64,000 nt of DNA from Metabacillus sp. B2-18 (GCF_021117275.1 NZ_CP088245.1:4191501-4255500), one strand, 5' to 3'; positions 10,612-19,513 are shown, numbered from the stretch's first letter. Program-made: numbers and translations. Notes: generated by a model not told the origin, from the letters alone.

Positions 10612-11052
10612 CTATAATTGCTCATATAGAACTTTCTCTAAATGAAGAATCCCAATAACTTGATCATTTAGCTTTGCAAAGCCAGTAAAGATCTCTTCAT
10701 CTACTTTCAAACCAGGTGGGGGTTCTACGTTTTCCTCTTCAAATTTTGTGACCATTCTTACTTCATCCACCATTAACCCTATGTTTTCATTTGTACCTTG
10801 AACAATAACAATCCGATTTTTTTTGTTTCTTTCTGAAATTGGTAATTCAAAACGCTTATGCACACTAACAACCGGAATAATGCTTCCGCGTAAGTTAATA
10901 ACTCCTTGAATCATTTCATTAATTCCAGGAATGCTTGTAATGCTTGGAACTCGTAGAATTTCAACCACTTCTTCTATGGATAATGAATAAAGTTGTTGAT
11001 TTACGGAAAATACGACAAATTGAACTCTGCCTATATCAGAAGCAACCGCCAA
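10612..11052 (-). CDS. cheW: Chemotaxis adaptor protein CheW
   Basis: A stand-alone CheW domain of 146 residues that couples receptors to CheA in arrays. Typical features are the opening strand VVFSVNQQLYSLSIEEV, the conserved INLRGSIIPVV segment, and the late VDEVRMV strand. The start codon is TTG at 11052, with AAGGAGG 8 bases upstream. It is the first gene of the operon cheW-cheA-receptor-cheR-cheB-STAS-GAF. With the two CheW-like domains in the neighbouring CheA, this operon encodes three such modules. Confidence 0.95.
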   Translation of the reverse strand: MAVASDIGRVQFVVFSVNQQLYSLSIEEVVEILRVPSITSIPGINEMIQGVINLRGSIIPVVSVHKRFELPISERNKKNRIVIVQGTNENIGLMVDEVRMVTKFEEENVEPPPGLKVDEEIFTGFAKLNDQVIGILHLEKVLYEQL

Positions 11053-11388
11053 ATTGATCGCCTCCTTGTTATTTATTTGATAGCTTTATTTTGAGGTATT
11101 ATTTAGATTATGAGTATTGGAGTGGGTTCCTATTTTTCTACAAAAGTCGACATACTCGAATAGGATTCTAGACCTATTAAATCACCAGAGAGGATAGTTA
11201 TTAAGTTTTACTCTTTGGTTTCATAGGAATTGTTTCCTACATTTTCACAGGAGTATTTATCTAAAAAAACTTTTACGGTAATATAATTGAGGAAAATACA
11301 TTGGAGACTAGGAAGATACTGAAAAGACAATTATTCTAACAGAAAAAAGCCAGACCCAAAAGGCCATGGCTTTTTCTACATCCCTATA
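11053..11388 (-). other. Intergenic region upstream of the cheW operon
   Basis: 336 bases without a gene. It must hold the promoter of the cheW-cheA operon, but I see no convincing sigma-A or sigma-D pair. An interrupted palindrome (AATAGG, 8 bases, CCTATT) lies at 11159-11178 and could be an operator. The cheY terminator is at its right end. Confidence 0.5.
11343..11375 (-). terminator. Terminator after cheY
   Basis: Stem AAAAAGCCA / TGGCTTTTT with a 14-base loop, flanked by A and T runs on both strands. It ends the cheX-like/cheY unit and separates it from the cheW operon. Confidence 0.8.
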
Positions 11389-11748
11389 TTAAGAACAAAA
11401 TTTCTGAAGTGCTTCTGTAATTCGGTCCGGAGAAAATGGCTTCACTAAGAAATCTTTTGCTCCTGCTTGAATGGCCTCAACAACCATTTGCTGCTGCCCC
11501 ATTGCAGAGCACATAATAACTGTTGCGTTTGGGTCAAAAGCTTTAATTTCACGAACAGCTTGGACTCCATCCATAACAGGCATTGTAATATCCATAGTCA
11601 CTAAGTCCGGCTTTAGATCTTTATATTTTTGTACAGCCACTTCACCGTTCTCTGCTTCACCAACTACTTCATGTCCTGCTTTTGTGATCATATCTTTTAG
11701 CTGCATTCTCATGAATGCTGCATCATCTGTTACTAGTATTCTTGCCAT
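11389..11748 (-). CDS. cheY: Single-domain response regulator CheY
   Basis: A 119-residue stand-alone receiver domain. The acidic pocket is in VTDDA near the N terminus, the phosphoacceptor aspartate in TMDITMPVMDG near residue 54, and the conserved lysine in FLVKPFS near residue 104. Such proteins carry the CheA signal to the flagellar switch or another output. The ATG at 11748 follows an AAAGGAAGGGG stretch. It is paired with a CheX-like phosphatase, 27 bases after it, so the two probably set signal strength and duration. As there are STAS/kinase/phosphatase modules around it, its target may not be the flagellar motor. Confidence 0.93.
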   Translation of the reverse strand: MARILVTDDAAFMRMQLKDMITKAGHEVVGEAENGEVAVQKYKDLKPDLVTMDITMPVMDGVQAVREIKAFDPNATVIMCSAMGQQQMVVEAIQAGAKDFLVKPFSPDRITEALQKFCS

Positions 11749-11775
11749 TTGTCTTGCCCCTTCCTTTAAGCAGCC

Positions 11776-12228
11776 TTAGTCTATCATTAAGCCAACTGCT
11801 AATTTGTTGCCATTTTGAAATGTTACCTCTACTTCTATTGCTTCTCTAAATCCAGAAAGTGTTGAATTTCCTTCCATAATGGTTGGAGCGGTAATATCGA
11901 TGGTCACACCTTTTGAAAAAATATGCGTACAAAGTCCGCCAGAAAGCATATTTCCTAGTTCACCGGAAAAAGATTTTAACATTTCTCCCTCTAGTGCCAT
12001 TCCAAACATTAATTCTCCAATTGAGCCAAAAACATCAGCATCTGCTTTATACAAAATTTTCCCCTTAACAGCCCCTGTTACTCCAACAAGTACTCCATAC
12101 TGTAAGGATAATTCTTTTTGCACGATAGGTACTGAGACATCTTCATATGGAATAGGAACAATCTGTTTAATCGAGTCGAGTATTCCTTCCTGAAAATCTT
12201 CTAATGTTGTTGATACAGTCGCACTCAA
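11776..12228 (-). CDS. cheX: CheX/CheC-family CheY-P phosphatase
   Basis: About 150 residues with the CheX fold. These proteins dephosphorylate CheY-P using an E-x-x-N pair. The pair is visible in SFSGELGNMLSGG near residue 90, inside the typical helix, and the C-terminal strands EVEVTFQNGNKLAVGLMID match the family. There is one E-x-x-N motif, as in CheX, rather than the two of CheC. The start is TTG at 12228 with AGGAGG 8 bases upstream; a GTG at 12237 overlaps that site. It is co-transcribed with cheY. The symbol is by family, and CheC-like naming is possible. Confidence 0.85.
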   Translation of the reverse strand: MSATVSTTLEDFQEGILDSIKQIVPIPYEDVSVPIVQKELSLQYGVLVGVTGAVKGKILYKADADVFGSIGELMFGMALEGEMLKSFSGELGNMLSGGLCTHIFSKGVTIDITAPTIMEGNSTLSGFREAIEVEVTFQNGNKLAVGLMID

Positions 12229-12401
12229 TAAAAACACCTCCTGATTATTGGTTGTTGGTCTCTCTATTATTTTTTAATTCTATTAACTCGTATACTTGAA
12301 TTATATCTAAGACTTTTTTCTTATTATATAGTACATCATTCCTAGGAACGGCTCAATAATAAGGTTGAATTATTGTAGAAATTTGCGGATTTTCTTCAAA
12401 A

Positions 12402-12431
12402 AAATTGCGTCCGAAAATTCGGACGCAATTT
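12402..12431 (-). terminator. Terminator after the STAS gene
   Basis: Near-perfect stem AATTGCGTCCGAA / TTCGGACGCAATT followed on the minus strand by seven T. It ends the kinase-LOV phosphatase-STAS unit. Confidence 0.9.
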
Positions 12432-12438
12432 TATATGA

Positions 12439-12714
12439 TTACTTTATGTTAAAAAGTGTATTAAGTTTTGTGATATGTAACAGTTTTTGAACTTTATCAT
12501 TTGCATTTAAAAGTTCCATTTTCTTTTTCTGTGCATTTGCCACTTCGTAAACGGAAACAAAAATTGAAATACCAATACTGTCTACATAGTCAACACTTTC
12601 TAAATCAATTAGCAAACCTTGATTACTCTTATTCAACGTATCAAGCAGATCAGTTAATATCTTTTGATTATTTCTGAAATTCAATTCTGAATGTTCAATA
12701 TAAAATGTGTCCAT
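12439..12714 (-). CDS. STAS-domain anti-anti-sigma factor-like protein
   Basis: A 91-residue single STAS domain. The phosphoacceptor serine is in DYVDSIGISIF, the usual D-S-x-G context, so it can be a true substrate of an RsbW-like kinase and of a PP2C. The ATG at 12714 has AAGGAAGG 5 bases upstream; the frame reaches 12753 but the extension would overlap the phosphatase gene. It is the last gene of a compact unit: kinase (14193), LOV-PP2C (12726), STAS. That is one full partner-switching set with no sigma factor nearby. Confidence 0.88.
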   Translation of the reverse strand: MDTFYIEHSELNFRNNQKILTDLLDTLNKSNQGLLIDLESVDYVDSIGISIFVSVYEVANAQKKKMELLNANDKVQKLLHITKLNTLFNIK

Positions 12715-12725
12715 AACAACCTTCC

Positions 12726-14189
12726 TTATGATAATTTTACATAAATAAAGCAAACATCATCTTCATGTTCCGTTAACATTAGGCGTTTATTTATTTTATC
12801 TAAATTCTTACGTTCAATAAACTCAGCGGAAAAAACGTTTCCATTTTCCGTTAGAATTTCATTCATTCCATCAGTATGTAAAAACAGTTCACTATTCGGT
12901 TGATAATAGATGGTGCCCATCCTAAAATCATAATTCTTTAAAATGCCTACTGGAATAGAAGTAGAGTCAAACATTTTCACAGTATCTCCATTTTTCAAAT
13001 AAAAATCGGGATGACCTGCATTTATATAATCAATCCTTCTTTTTTTAGTATCTATCAAAAGGTAGATACATGTAAAGTAAAATCTTCCAATTTCTTCATT
13101 TTTTTCTAAAAATAAACTGATTTGATGATCATTCAACTTCGCTAAGACCTCTTTAGGGTCTATTATCTGCTGCTCAAGGAGAAAGTTTATTTCTGCGTTA
13201 ATAAGCATGGTAATAAGAGACGGTGCTATTCCATGTCCCATTACATCCATTATCGTCACGACATATTGATCCTCATTTATTTGATGCCATTTGTAATAAT
13301 CTCCTCCTAATTTATTAGAAGGATGATAAAAGCCCGCAATTTCAATTAGATTGTTATGTAAAGGGTGACTAAGGAGCATTTGCTGCAAATTTCTCGCTAA
13401 ACTTAAATCAATAGAAATATCTAGCTCCATCATTTTCCTTTTTGTTATATCAACTTGTATTCCAATAAAGTGAGTAAGCTCCCCATTTGGTGAAAAAACC
13501 GGACTAATCGTTAGTTCATTCCAAAAAGTTGAGCCATCTTTACAGTAATTAAGAATTTCGCAGTGAATTTCCTTCCTATTTTCAACGGCTTCTCTTAGAG
13601 AAGCTATAGTATTTTTACTACTTTCAGGTCCTTGGAGAAATCGACAGTTTTTACCGATTATTTCTTCACTCCTATAACCTGTTATCTCCTGAAAAGATTT
13701 GTTTGCAAAAATAATAGGATTATCATGCTGATTCGGGTCAGTTATTACTATTCCAACTCCTGTTTGATGAACAGCCTCCGCTAATAGAAAATTTTGTTTC
13801 CTCAACTGCTTTTTTTCATTCCTCAAGGCAACTAGATTTCCAACATCTTTTAGGACAAACCATATGTATTCCTGTGAATCATGTATGATTGTATCAAACC
13901 AGAAGCTGTAATAATGCTTTTTTAATTTACTTGAAATGGCTGTGATGATCATATCCTTCTGAATATCACCAGCCTGCATCATTGGATATTGTTCTTTTAA
14001 CAAGTGAAGGGAATTCTCTGTTAAAAAGTGAAACTCCGAATAATGTTTACCTGTAAAATCATCTTGATGGTAGCCCAATACTTTTTGAGCTTTCTCATTG
14101 ACGTAAACATATCTTCCCTTTTTATCCATGACAAAAACGATTTCAGGGTAATTTTTAAATAGTTGCTCGAAAATAGTAGGTTCCTTCAT
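12726..14189 (-). CDS. PAS-LOV-PP2C phosphatase (RsbU/SpoIIE type), likely blue-light sensor
   Basis: Domains in 487 residues: PAS (~5-120), LOV (~135-250), then a SpoIIE-type PP2C (~265-487). LOV domains bind FMN and form a cysteinyl adduct in blue light. The signature NCRFLQ is complete at 181-186, giving adduct cysteine C182; the FMN-contacting N/N pair lies in LNYCKDG and FWNEL, and the glutamine in FIGIQVD. The phosphatase keeps its metal aspartates in GGDYY (~296), MDVMGHG (~315), HTDG (~440) and EDD (~477). PP2Cs of this class dephosphorylate STAS antagonists. B. subtilis YtvA has LOV joined to STAS; here LOV is joined to the phosphatase instead. It starts 3 bases after the kinase gene. 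Confidence 0.9.
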   Translation of the reverse strand: MKEPTIFEQLFKNYPEIVFVMDKKGRYVYVNEKAQKVLGYHQDDFTGKHYSEFHFLTENSLHLLKEQYPMMQAGDIQKDMIITAISSKLKKHYYSFWFDTIIHDSQEYIWFVLKDVGNLVALRNEKKQLRKQNFLLAEAVHQTGVGIVITDPNQHDNPIIFANKSFQEITGYRSEEIIGKNCRFLQGPESSKNTIASLREAVENRKEIHCEILNYCKDGSTFWNELTISPVFSPNGELTHFIGIQVDITKRKMMELDISIDLSLARNLQQMLLSHPLHNNLIEIAGFYHPSNKLGGDYYKWHQINEDQYVVTIMDVMGHGIAPSLITMLINAEINFLLEQQIIDPKEVLAKLNDHQISLFLEKNEEIGRFYFTCIYLLIDTKKRRIDYINAGHPDFYLKNGDTVKMFDSTSIPVGILKNYDFRMGTIYYQPNSELFLHTDGMNEILTENGNVFSAEFIERKNLDKINKRLMLTEHEDDVCFIYVKLS

Positions 14190-14192
14190 TTT

Positions 14193-14606
14193 TTAGCCCT
14201 CATCCAGGTGGTAGGCTAAAAAAACTTTTCGACCGTTATCGGAATACCTTATCATATCTGAACATTTCTTCATGATGGCTATTCCTCTGCCTCTAATACT
14301 TCTAATATTATTTTCAAAATACTGATCAGGATTGCCGATAAGTTCTAACTTTTTTTTATAATCAAAGCCTTCTCCTTTATGGTCACATTCAACAGAAAAG
14401 CACTTTTCTTTCACTTCTAAATTTAAAGTTATTGGAATAGCTTTGTTTTCTTTTGTTCCATGCTCTAGCGCATTGTTAACTGCTTCCATAATTGAAAAAA
14501 TAATCACTGTTTTTTTTGCCCTTGCACATTTTTCAATAAATGCCTCGATGTGAGGCAAGCTTTGCTGAAATTGGTCGTGATCAGTAAAAACAAATGATTT
14601 TTTCAT
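14193..14606 (-). CDS. RsbW-like serine kinase / anti-sigma factor (HATPase)
   Basis: A 137-residue single GHKL ATP-binding domain. The N-box is EAVNNALEHG, the G1 loop DHKGEGFD and the G2 loop RGRGIAIMKK. Members phosphorylate a STAS antagonist and sequester a partner when the antagonist is phosphorylated. It is the first gene of the kinase-LOV phosphatase-STAS unit, so the three probably act together. The leader holds an inverted repeat (CTGTTTA, 5 bases, TAAACAG at 14647-14665) that could be an operator. Its target is unknown because no sigma factor is nearby. Confidence 0.88.
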   Translation of the reverse strand: MKKSFVFTDHDQFQQSLPHIEAFIEKCARAKKTVIIFSIMEAVNNALEHGTKENKAIPITLNLEVKEKCFSVECDHKGEGFDYKKKLELIGNPDQYFENNIRSIRGRGIAIMKKCSDMIRYSDNGRKVFLAYHLDEG

Positions 14607-14712
14607 AAAATAATCCCCTAATATCGTTTATTTTTTCTGGTAAGATCTGTTTATTTTTTAAACAGTTTTTCCTAATTTCTTGTAAGTATGCAGAAATAGC
14701 AATATGTAGGAA

Positions 14713-14742
14713 AGCACGATACTTATTTTCAAGTATCGTGCT
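14713..14742 (-). terminator. Terminator after the Cache receptor gene
   Basis: Perfect 12-bp stem AGCACGATACTT / AAGTATCGTGCT with a 6-base loop, seven bases below the receptor stop. It ends the four-gene unit that starts at 18437. Confidence 0.85.
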
Positions 14743-14748
14743 TCATTT

Positions 14749-16440
14749 TTACAGGTTAAAAACTGTAAGCTCTTGTTTTAATTGTTCAGCCATCTTCGCA
14801 AGCTCCCTTGCGCTTTCTGACACTTCCTCTATCGTCGCACTTTGCTCTTCAGTGGACGCAGCAGCTTCCTCTGATAAAGCTGCTGATGCTTCAATCACTT
14901 CCGTAACCTTTTCAATTGAATCAAGAACAGAGCTTGTATAATTTCTTAGTTCTAAGAAGATATCTTTCACCTTTGTAACTCCTTGCTCCGTTTCCTTAAC
15001 ATTAAATACGATTTTATGAAGAGATTCTCCACCTTTTTCAATTAATCCGACCTGTTCTTTTACAGAGACAAGATTTGTTTCCATTGTATTCACAGTTACT
15101 TTTGTTTCAGATTGAATATCTTCAATTAATGTTGTAATTTGGTTTGCTGCTGTATTCGATTGCTCTGCAAGCTTACGAACTTCATCTGCTACAACAGCAA
15201 ATCCTTTTCCATTTTCACCAGCTCTTGCCGCTTCGATCGCAGCATTCAATGCTAATAAGTTTGTTTGATTTGAAATGTCAGAAATTACTGTAATAATACT
15301 GCCAATCTCCTCAGATCGTTTCCCAAGCTTTTGGATGGACTCTGTAGCAAATTCTACAGTATTCGTTACTTTTCCAAGATGCTGAATCGCCTCATTTATT
15401 GCCGTATTTCCTTGACCAGCTTCTGTTGTAGAGCGCCTTGCCAAATCAAGAGTTCCATCGATAATTTGACCGCCCACTTCAACATGACTTGCTGTTTCTT
15501 TCATTTTAGTTAATATATTATTAGCTTCAGAGGATTGCTTCGAAACTCCTGCTGCAATTTCAGTTGTTGTACTAGCAATTTGAGAACTCATTTCCCCTGT
15601 TACGTCTGCACTTGCTGATAACTCCTCTGAAGTTGCTGCTGTTTGATCAGCTGTTTCAATCACCTTTGATATAAGGTTCTTCAGATTCGTTTTCATTAAA
15701 TTAATTGATTGTGATAACTCACCAATTTCATCGTTTAGTTTTGTATTAATTTCATTACCGGTTAAGTCACCATCAGCAATTTGCTTAGAAAGTGCAGTCA
15801 TTTTTTGTAATGGTTGAATTTGACGATGAATCACCCACCACATAATAAGTGCAATAACGATTAATGCAACGACACCCTCTACCAATAGTTGAAATTGAAA
15901 GTTAGAAGTCATTGTTTCATAAGCTTCAGTAGAATGACCAACAAATAGCATTCCAATAATTTCACCTGCAGAGTTTTTAATAGGTTCATAAACTGTAACT
16001 AAATTTTTTCCAACAACATTAGCTTCACCGATATACGTTTCACCTTTGGCTAATGCCACAGCAGCAACAGCATCTGAAACCTTTGTTCCTACAGCTCTCT
16101 TTCCAGCTTCATCTTTAACATTTGTCGTAACCCTTGTATCTCCTTGGAAGACTGTCACAGCATTACTAGTTAGTTCACCAATAGAATCTACAATCTCTTC
16201 ATTATCGTTTACCTTTGTATCGCCTTTATATAGCTCATTACCTTTTATTGTCCATTCACCAGGGTATTGTTGGTCTATTAGTCCTTTTGCTACTTTCAAA
16301 TCACTATTTAAATTCTCTTCAGCAAGATCGAACACTTCTTTTTTTACCGTATACACAGATTGAAAGATCAAGATTGACGTGCCGATAAGGAAAAGAATTA
16401 GAAACCAAAGAGTTAACTTTCCTTTTACACCTAATTTCAT
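14749..16440 (-). CDS. Membrane methyl-accepting chemotaxis protein with Cache sensor
   Basis: A 563-residue receptor. TM1 is near residues 12-32 and TM2 near 185-205; between them lies a single Cache-type extracellular domain (Cache_3-Cache_2 like, with GMLFVG before TM2). HAMP follows at ~206-260 and the signalling domain to the end, with tip [18 protein letters not shown] and EVRKLAEQ. Cache domains usually bind small carboxylates or similar solutes; the ligand here is unknown. ATG at 16440 was chosen for AAAGGAGG upstream, and it overlaps the preceding STAS stop as ATGA, so the two are translationally coupled. Having a receptor inside a partner-switching unit is unusual. Confidence 0.93.
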   Translation of the reverse strand: MKLGVKGKLTLWFLILFLIGTSILIFQSVYTVKKEVFDLAEENLNSDLKVAKGLIDQQYPGEWTIKGNELYKGDTKVNDNEEIVDSIGELTSNAVTVFQGDTRVTTNVKDEAGKRAVGTKVSDAVAAVALAKGETYIGEANVVGKNLVTVYEPIKNSAGEIIGMLFVGHSTEAYETMTSNFQFQLLVEGVVALIVIALIMWWVIHRQIQPLQKMTALSKQIADGDLTGNEINTKLNDEIGELSQSINLMKTNLKNLISKVIETADQTAATSEELSASADVTGEMSSQIASTTTEIAAGVSKQSSEANNILTKMKETASHVEVGGQIIDGTLDLARRSTTEAGQGNTAINEAIQHLGKVTNTVEFATESIQKLGKRSEEIGSIITVISDISNQTNLLALNAAIEAARAGENGKGFAVVADEVRKLAEQSNTAANQITTLIEDIQSETKVTVNTMETNLVSVKEQVGLIEKGGESLHKIVFNVKETEQGVTKVKDIFLELRNYTSSVLDSIEKVTEVIEASAALSEEAAASTEEQSATIEEVSESARELAKMAEQLKQELTVFNL

Positions 16441-16802
16441 AGCTCTCTTCCCTCCTTTACTATTCCATGCACTTCTTCTAAACTCGAACAAATAATAAAT
16501 AACTTATTTAGCTTTGCAATCGTAAATAACTCTCGAATAAAGCTGTTTTCTATAATTAAAAAAGTAGTTTTATCAGAATCCATGTAATTCAAGAAGGTAA
16601 TAAATAGCCCCATGCCCGTACTATCAACCATTTTTACAGCGGTAAGATCGAATACATAGCTTGTGGCTTCAGGATTTATTTTTTCAAGGATAGCTTCCTT
16701 TGATTCTTGTGTTTTTCCATACGTTAGTTTTCCTGATAATCTAAATAGCTGATATTCTTTCGTTTGTTCTATTTCTATTGTTTCATTTCTAGCTGCGTCC
16801 AT
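16437..16802 (-). CDS. STAS-domain anti-anti-sigma factor-like protein
   Basis: A 121-residue STAS protein with phosphorylatable serine in [10 protein letters not shown]. It lies between an RsbW-like kinase gene (2-base gap) and the Cache receptor (ATGA overlap). Within this unit the upstream PP2C and kinase can control its phosphorylation. It is a little longer than the STAS protein at 12439, mainly at the N terminus. A canonical RsbV/SpoIIAA-like role is inferred from sequence and order. Confidence 0.88.
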   Translation of the reverse strand: MDAARNETIEIEQTKEYQLFRLSGKLTYGKTQESKEAILEKINPEATSYVFDLTAVKMVDSTGMGLFITFLNYMDSDKTTFLIIENSFIRELFTIAKLNKLFIICSSLEEVHGIVKEGREL

Positions 16803-16804
16803 TT

Positions 16805-17224
16805 CTAGGCGCCCCTTTCTTTCTTAACTAAAACCGTAAATAGACCCTCTTCATCATTATGATGAAAAGAAATACTGTCTACTAGCTCCCTTACCATAAG
16901 CAGTCCTCGTCCACGTTCTTCTAAAAGGATATCTTCTAGCTCATGAGTAAAGACCTCACCTTTCACGCCACCACATTCATCAGTTATATGAATGATATAC
17001 TCTGAATGAGTCATTTCAACATGTGCATTAATAGAATAGAGTGATGACGGAGCAGAAAAAGTTTTCACCGTTGCTTCAAAGGAATTAATTAGTAGTTCAT
17101 GAACAATAAAGCAGATATGGTCTCTTACAGAACATTGATAAAGTGATAGTTGCTCCCTAATTGCTTGCTCTAGTTTCTCAATCTCATTTAAGTCACATGG
17201 AATTTTAACATTTAACGTAAACAT
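16805..17224 (-). CDS. RsbW-like serine kinase / anti-sigma factor (HATPase)
   Basis: A 139-residue GHKL domain with N-box HELLINSFEA, G1 DECGGVKGE and G2 EERGRGLLMVRE. These residues bind ATP and support a kinase acting on the neighbouring STAS protein. The ATG at 17224 has GGGGG five bases upstream; an in-frame start at 17263 would overlap the PP2C gene. It differs clearly from the kinase at 14193, so the two modules are not recent duplicates. Confidence 0.87.
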   Translation of the reverse strand: MFTLNVKIPCDLNEIEKLEQAIREQLSLYQCSVRDHICFIVHELLINSFEATVKTFSAPSSLYSINAHVEMTHSEYIIHITDECGGVKGEVFTHELEDILLEERGRGLLMVRELVDSISFHHNDEEGLFTVLVKKERGA

Positions 17225-17237
17225 ACATACCCCCACA

Positions 17238-18437
17238 TTATTTAACCGAAATTGATACCGCACAAATATCGTCGTTTAATGTGTTTAATCGACTAACTTG
17301 GTCCTTCAGCAACGGAATGATGGAAACTTTATTGTTCACATACTCTTTATATCGATCCATTAACGCTAAAATAAGTTGCTGTGAATCATTTTTTTCGATT
17401 AAATGATCAAGTACTCCATCCGAGTAAAGGAGTATTTCACATGGATTTTGATAGGTTACACTCGCTTCTACATATGGTAACTCATCCAATATTCCTAATG
17501 GTACGCCACCTTCCTCCAATATCTCAGAAGTTCCGTTATGATTGACTAGCATTCCTGCGGGGTGTCCGGCATTATAATACTTAATCACATTGTTGTTCGT
17601 ATCAATTACTAGATAAATACCTGTTATAAAGGTGGTAACCTTGGAATTATTCTGAAACCACTCTTTTATTAAACGATTTAACTCACACATTACTTCATAA
17701 GGAGAGTTCACATCATTGGCTATTGTTTCTAAAATAGGTGTAATTGCCATTCCTATCATTGCTGATGAAACTCCATGTCCCATAACATCGAGGACAATTG
17801 CTGTGTACACGCCATTCTTTACTTTCCCCCAACGGCATAGATCACCTGATAAATCGGAGGAAGGAGTGTAAAGGAAATCCACCTTTATTTGTTCATCATC
17901 TATTACTTCACTTAAAAAGGAAGTCTGAATGTTCTTCGCTAACTGAAGCTCCAATGTTATTTGTTCTTCATATTGTTTTAGCTTTGAATACGCCTCTTCT
18001 AGACTAATGGTGTTGCTGATAAAGCTTGCAAACATCTCCAAAACAGAAATGTCTTCTTCACTTAAACGGTTTGGAGTCGGGTCTAGAGCACATAATGTTC
18101 CAAAAACTGATCCATCTTGCATGTAAATAGGTACCCCTGCATATGATCCAATTGAAAATGCATCTGTTACGGCCATGCTTTTAAACGGTTCTTTATTTTC
18201 TGCATCTTTTACTAATAAAGGTTTTCTATTGTTAGCTACAATATGGCAGTACGACATTTCGACTGGTTCGTCAACATGGCTCGGAATTGGACATCCGCCT
18301 TCCAGATTGAATTTTTCTAGTATTTTAAATCGGTTATTTCTAGTAGTTGCGACAAAAAAAGAACGAGCCGTTATCGTTTCACTCATTAATTGCATGACGT
18401 TCAATGCTGCCTGTTCAAACTTCTTTAATTTACTCAT
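17238..18437 (-). CDS. GAF-PP2C phosphatase (RsbU/SpoIIE type)
   Basis: 399 residues: GAF domain at ~15-150, a short coiled coil to ~175, then a SpoIIE-type PP2C. Metal-binding aspartates are in SGDL (~198), LDVMGHG (~217), YSDGVLD and NDDICAV (near the C terminus). The GAF domain would sense a small molecule or redox state and tune dephosphorylation of the STAS protein at 16437. It is the first gene of the unit phosphatase-kinase-STAS-Cache receptor and is preceded by AAGGGAG and by a sigma-D-like promoter. Confidence 0.9.
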   Translation of the reverse strand: MSKLKKFEQAALNVMQLMSETITARSFFVATTRNNRFKILEKFNLEGGCPIPSHVDEPVEMSYCHIVANNRKPLLVKDAENKEPFKSMAVTDAFSIGSYAGVPIYMQDGSVFGTLCALDPTPNRLSEEDISVLEMFASFISNTISLEEAYSKLKQYEEQITLELQLAKNIQTSFLSEVIDDEQIKVDFLYTPSSDLSGDLCRWGKVKNGVYTAIVLDVMGHGVSSAMIGMAITPILETIANDVNSPYEVMCELNRLIKEWFQNNSKVTTFITGIYLVIDTNNNVIKYYNAGHPAGMLVNHNGTSEILEEGGVPLGILDELPYVEASVTYQNPCEILLYSDGVLDHLIEKNDSQQLILALMDRYKEYVNNKVSIIPLLKDQVSRLNTLNDDICAVSISVK

Positions 18438-18499
18438 AAATCTCCCTTTTTTCGATGGATTTTACATGCAGTTTACTAAGATAAAGAGTCTTTCTTCTT

Positions 18500-18526
18500 A
18501 TATCGACATAATTCTACAATTATTTA
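18500..18526 (-). promoter_or_regulatory. Sigma-D-like promoter for the GAF-PP2C/receptor unit
   Basis: On the minus strand, TAAA (18523-18526), 15 bases, then GTCGATAT (18500-18507). The sigma-D (flagellar) consensus is TAAA, 14-16 bases, GCCGATAT, so 11 of 12 positions match. A sigma-A-like pair overlaps it: TGGACA (18533-18538), 16 bases, TAGAAT (18511-18516). The promoter lies about 65 bases before the start codon at 18437. Confidence 0.7.
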
Positions 18527-18543
18527 CGTTTCTGTCCAAATAA

Positions 18544-18576
18544 AAAATGTTAGTTTGTGTTGCAAACTAACATTTT
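18544..18576 (-). terminator. Terminator after the alpha/beta hydrolase gene
   Basis: 14-bp stem AAAATGTTAGTTTG / CAAACTAACATTTT with a 5-base loop, directly after the gene ending at 18581. It insulates the signalling island from the glp region. Confidence 0.9.
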
Positions 18577-18580
18577 ACCT

Positions 18581-19513
18581 TCACTTTTTATTCAATTGTT
18601 TTTCCAGCCATTGTAAAAGATCTTTAAATACTTCATCACGATTTACTTCGTTTAACATTTCATGACGACCATCTTTATAGATTTTGTAATCAATTTCAAT
18701 TATTCCATGCTTTTTCATCTGTTTTATCAATCCTGATACTCCTTTTGAATAGTTTCCAACAGGATCCATATCTCCACTAAAAAGATAAAATGGTATATTC
18801 TTTTGAACCTTTTTCACCTCTTTATCTTCCTGAATGCGTTTAAGTCCATCATATAGATCATAATAAAAGCTCGTTGTTGCAGGTTTTCCACAATAAGTAT
18901 CATCAATGTAATTCTTTATTTGCTGTGGATCACGGGATAACCATTCAAATTCTGTTTCAGCATTTACAAACTTTTTATTATAACTGCCTGTTGTTAATCG
19001 ATTTAACAATTGACTTTCAGCGAGGGTACCATACTTTTTTATTTGTAACGTTGCAATGAGTTTTGCAATTGATAATGAAATGGGGGAGTTTCCACCTGTA
19101 CCTGACAAGATCACACCGTGAATATCCGCCTGAAAGCATTGTAGAAAACGTCTAACTAAAAAAGATCCCATACTATGACCCATCAAAAAAATGGGCACAG
19201 AGGGGTACTGCACTCGAACATGATCATAAACTTCCTTTAAATCTTCTACCACTTTCTCAAAACCATTATTTTCTGCAAAGTAACCACTATTTCCACTTTT
19301 TTCTCCTGTTCGTCCATGTCCCCGATGATCATTACCAACCAAATAGATTCCATTATCAACTAAGAATTGAGCAAATGCTTCATAACGTTTAATATGCTCA
19401 GCCATTCCATGTGAAAACTGGATAACGGCTCTTGGTTTCATTGTTTCTTCCCACCATTTTGTAACAAAAACCTCATGCCCATCTTTCATAGGTAACCAAT
19501 ATTCTTCTCTCAA
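18581..19513 (-). CDS. Alpha/beta hydrolase, monoacylglycerol lipase / lysophospholipase-like
   Basis: About 310 residues of the serine-aminopeptidase-like (S33) hydrolase group. The nucleophile elbow is GHSMGS near residue 113; HGMAEH and GNDHRGHG carry the oxyanion and cap-side motifs; the acid is in FSGDMDP and the histidine in DGRHEMLNE. Relatives include B. subtilis YtpA and bacterial monoglyceride lipases; the substrate is not shown by sequence. There is no signal peptide. A TTG start at 19513 has AAGGAG 8 bases upstream, better than the GTG at 19522 that abuts it. It follows glpD after a hairpin. Confidence 0.85.
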   Translation of the reverse strand: MREEYWLPMKDGHEVFVTKWWEETMKPRAVIQFSHGMAEHIKRYEAFAQFLVDNGIYLVGNDHRGHGRTGEKSGNSGYFAENNGFEKVVEDLKEVYDHVRVQYPSVPIFLMGHSMGSFLVRRFLQCFQADIHGVILSGTGGNSPISLSIAKLIATLQIKKYGTLAESQLLNRLTTGSYNKKFVNAETEFEWLSRDPQQIKNYIDDTYCGKPATTSFYYDLYDGLKRIQEDKEVKKVQKNIPFYLFSGDMDPVGNYSKGVSGLIKQMKKHGIIEIDYKIYKDGRHEMLNEVNRDEVFKDLLQWLEKQLNKK

